A stretch of 33,417 bases of DNA from an uncultured Bacilli bacterium (lineage in GTDB: Bacteria > Bacillota_I > Bacilli_A > RF39 > UBA660). The position numbers and the translations under genes are program-made. The stretch lies in contig CANQCR010000014.1 in NCBI GenBank assembly GCA_947589735.1, forward strand, positions 1-33,417, given 5' to 3'. The notes under the pieces are model-generated. The model had not been told where the DNA came from. It saw nothing but the letters and a program-made list of their open reading frames with translations, and did not search any database. Of the stretch, positions 32,049 through 33,417 are shown one piece after another; position 1 is the stretch's first letter, and each line of letters begins with the position of its first letter.

Positions 32049-32420
32049 ATGCAGCTAAGAAAAATACTTATGATACTAATACTTATATTATGTACTAGTT
32101 GTAAAACAAAAAATAAAGAGGTCATGTGCCGGTATGTCGATATGGAGGATAATCAAAAAGCATATTTAAATATAACTTTTACATATGATAATAATAAGTT
32201 AAAAGAAAAACTTCATGCTAAATATAAATATGAAAGTATCGAAAAGGCTAATGAAAATTATCCCGAGGTCGAAAAAATACTGAGCGAAGAAGAAACCATT
32301 AAAGTTCATCAAGAAGATGATGCGATAATTGCTGAAGGCGAAAAACTTGATGATGTCTCTAAAGATGAATATGCATCTAAAATCGCATATTATGAAGAAT
32401 TAGGGTATACTTGTAAATAG
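32049..32420 (+). CDS. Small lipoprotein, first of three GYxC paralogues (123 aa)
   Basis: The signal peptide ends CTSC (Cys18), a somewhat atypical lipobox with Cys at -3. The mature part has one Cys near its start (VMCRYVD) and one at the C-terminus (ELGYTCK), likely a disulfide joining both ends. The middle is Lys/Glu-rich with a beta-like ITFTYDNNKL segment and a helical stretch. Family unknown; the next two proteins share the same layout. AGGGGGAG lies before the ATG at 32049; the open frame extends upstream to 31929 but that stretch precedes the promoter, so the later start is used. Confidence 0.78.
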   Translation: MQLRKILMILILILCTSCKTKNKEVMCRYVDMEDNQKAYLNITFTYDNNKLKEKLHAKYKYESIEKANENYPEVEKILSEEETIKVHQEDDAIIAEGEKLDDVSKDEYASKIAYYEELGYTCK

Positions 32421-32426
32421 GTATTA

Positions 32427-32435
32427 TGATATAAT
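32427..32435 (+). promoter_or_regulatory. Extended -10 promoter of the second tandem lipoprotein gene
   Basis: TGATATAAT, predicted start near 32442, leader about 14 nt with GGAGGA. No terminator separates it from the previous gene, so read-through is also possible. Confidence 0.55.
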
Positions 32436-32455
32436 TTAATAAGAATGGAGGACAT

Positions 32456-32824
32456 ATGAAGAAGACATTATTATTAGGTGTGGTTGCCATAACATTAGTT
32501 TTAGTAACCGGTTGTGGTAAAGAAGAACATATGACTTGTACAAAAAACCATACTATTACAGGTGTGGAAATCATCAATACGACGGAGTTTACGTTTAAAG
32601 ATGATTATGTTAGTAAAAAACATGTAACAATGGATTCAACTTTTGCTGATGAAGAAGCGGCTGAAGCTTTTGTTAAGAATTATGAAGATCAAGAAAAATA
32701 TACTGTTAAAAGAGATGGCAAAAAGGTATCTATTTCTTATTTAGAAAGTGCTGAAAAGACAGATATCAATAAAAAAGACACTGTTTTAGAGGCTATGGAT
32801 GCTCAGGGATATAAATGCAAATAA
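32456..32824 (+). CDS. Small lipoprotein, second of three GYxC paralogues (122 aa)
   Basis: A canonical signal peptide with lipobox LVTGC precedes a mature protein of about 100 residues. It carries Cys near the start (HMTCTK) and at the end (AQGYKCK), a beta-like EFTFKDDYVSKKHVTMD segment, an acidic helix (ADEEAAEAFVKNYED) and KVSISYLES. This alternation matches the flanking paralogues and suggests a compact alpha/beta domain closed by one disulfide. GGAGG lies 5-7 nt before the ATG. Function unknown. It has its own promoter and a terminator after the stop. Confidence 0.82.
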   Translation: MKKTLLLGVVAITLVLVTGCGKEEHMTCTKNHTITGVEIINTTEFTFKDDYVSKKHVTMDSTFADEEAAEAFVKNYEDQEKYTVKRDGKKVSISYLESAEKTDINKKDTVLEAMDAQGYKCK

Positions 32825-32847
32825 AATTGGCATATGCCGATTTTTTT
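32824..32847 (+). terminator. Intrinsic terminator
   Basis: An 8-bp stem, AAATTGGC/GCCGATTT (one T-G wobble), with an ATAT loop and a T tract. It begins in the last base of the TAA stop. Confidence 0.8.
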
Positions 32848-32855
32848 GTTATAAT
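32847..32855 (+). promoter_or_regulatory. Extended -10 promoter merged with a terminator T tract
   Basis: TGTTATAAT, whose first T is the last T of the terminator. The predicted start near 32862 coincides with the GAGGT ribosome site, a leader of about 12 nt. Confidence 0.65.
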
Positions 32856-32873
32856 GATAACGAGGTAGATAGA

Positions 32874-33335
32874 ATGAAGAAATTATGCTTAATACTCATA
32901 TTATTGTGTTTTATTAGTGGTTGTAAAAAAGAAGAAAAAGAAGAGACAAAGGTTTTAGCGACCGGAGAACTTGTCTGTGCTTATAAAGAGAATCGCATCA
33001 AAGAAGATACATTATATACTAGTTTATATCAATATAATTTTAATGATAATGGCGTCTTAGAGGAACTTATCGATGCCGAGCGAATTGAGTTTGTAGGAAC
33101 TGATGAAGAGATTAAAGAAAAATATTTAGAAACAGTTGATGAAACACTTAAAAAATATGAGAATATTGATGGTGTGACAGCTACGAAGGAAATTGAAGAT
33201 GATAAGTGCACAATCCTTATTAAAATTGATCCTAAAAAGTTAAAAGATGAATTAAAAGAAGATTATATGGTTAATTATGACCGCGTTAATACCTATAAAT
33301 TATTTACGGATATGGGTTATACATGTGAACAGTAA
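32874..33335 (+). CDS. Small lipoprotein, third of three GYxC paralogues (153 aa)
   Basis: The signal peptide LCLILILLCFISGC predicts lipid attachment. The mature protein is rich in Glu and Lys, with an early Cys (ELVCAYKE), an internal Cys (DDKCTIL) and the C-terminal motif MGYTCEQ. YQYNFNDNGVLEEL and the following helix mirror the beta/helix order of the two upstream paralogues. It is about 30 residues longer. GAGGT precedes the ATG at 32874; upstream in-frame codons back to 32799 overlap the previous gene, its terminator and the promoter, and are rejected. Function unknown. Confidence 0.8.
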   Translation: MKKLCLILILLCFISGCKKEEKEETKVLATGELVCAYKENRIKEDTLYTSLYQYNFNDNGVLEELIDAERIEFVGTDEEIKEKYLETVDETLKKYENIDGVTATKEIEDDKCTILIKIDPKKLKDELKEDYMVNYDRVNTYKLFTDMGYTCEQ

Positions 33336-33340
33336 AAAGT

Positions 33341-33417
33341 GGTTCTTTGTCAAATAGTGTTGGTGGACAATAAATTTGATAAATGAATTTAGTTATAGAG
33401 GATGATGAAAATCATCC
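33341..33417 (+). mobile_element. Possible left end of an ISL3-family element (truncated by window)
   Basis: GGTTCTTTGTCAAATAGTG then TTGGTGG (33341-33366) resembles ISL3-family terminal repeats, which start GG(C/T)TCTTTG and continue with TTGGTG. It lies 5 nt after the last stop codon, with non-coding sequence to the window edge. The transposase and the other end are outside. The match is from memory of the family and needs comparison. Confidence 0.45.
33400..33417 (+). terminator. Perfect hairpin with GAAA loop at the window edge
   Basis: GGATGAT, GAAA, ATCATCC form a 7-bp perfect stem. It is cut off by the window end, so a following T tract cannot be seen. It could terminate the lipoprotein transcript or shield an insertion element from read-through. 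Confidence 0.4.

Noticed and set aside
1-33417. Mycoplasma-type code (TGA as Trp)
   Set aside because: TGA acts as a natural stop at 9742-9744 and 28184-28186, and Trp positions in conserved motifs use TGG.

Overview
The window is AT-rich, densely packed, Gram-positive-type chromosomal DNA. TGA ends genes (9742-9744, 28184-28186) and Trp is read from TGG, so this is the standard code, not the Mycoplasma code. Strong Shine-Dalgarno sites, extended -10 promoters (TGnTATAAT), lipoboxes, a VanY-type peptidase, an XRE/BceRS-like regulatory block and Tex together suggest a low-GC Bacillota, perhaps an uncultured gut Bacilli or RF39-like lineage. The lineage is inference. I found no rRNA, tRNA or CRISPR array.

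Layout. Positions 1-77 hold the last codons and right terminal repeat of an IS3-family element. Positions 194-7846 encode a giant cyclic beta-1,2-glucan synthase-like enzyme. Positions 7912-12142 are a three-gene unit: a MoxR-type AAA+ ATPase, a HExxH plus VWA protein (DUF2201-like), and an unknown helical protein. Positions 12284-17731 hold short units: a small unknown protein; a hotdog thioesterase with a NERD protein; a membrane protein with a VanY-like lipoprotein; a putative HExxH metallopeptidase overlapping a longer paralogue that has lost the motif; and a DUF1848-like Cys-cluster protein. Positions 17817-20208 encode two membrane-anchored XRE regulators. Positions 20272-28186 hold an ABC ATPase, two tandem FtsX-type permeases of about 890 aa, a response regulator and a histidine kinase. 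This looks like an envelope-stress or peptide-antibiotic sensing and export module. Positions 28234-30922 encode a thioredoxin-fold-like membrane protein and Tex. A convergent lipoprotein gene follows on the minus strand (30978-31772). Next is a probable unannotated minus-strand structured small RNA (about 31936 to 31840). Three tandem small lipoproteins with a shared GYxC C-terminus follow (32049-33335). The window ends in what may be the left end of an ISL3-family element.

The gene boundaries follow a repeated design. Terminator hairpins overlap the stop codon, an extended -10 follows at once, and the predicted leader is only about 7-20 nt, so transcripts start almost at the Shine-Dalgarno. 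Many genes face the envelope (glucan synthase, lipoproteins, VanY, ABC module, membrane XRE proteins). The most novel candidates are the minus-strand RNA, the active/inactive HExxH pair, the MoxR/metallopeptidase-VWA unit and the disulfide-lipoprotein array.
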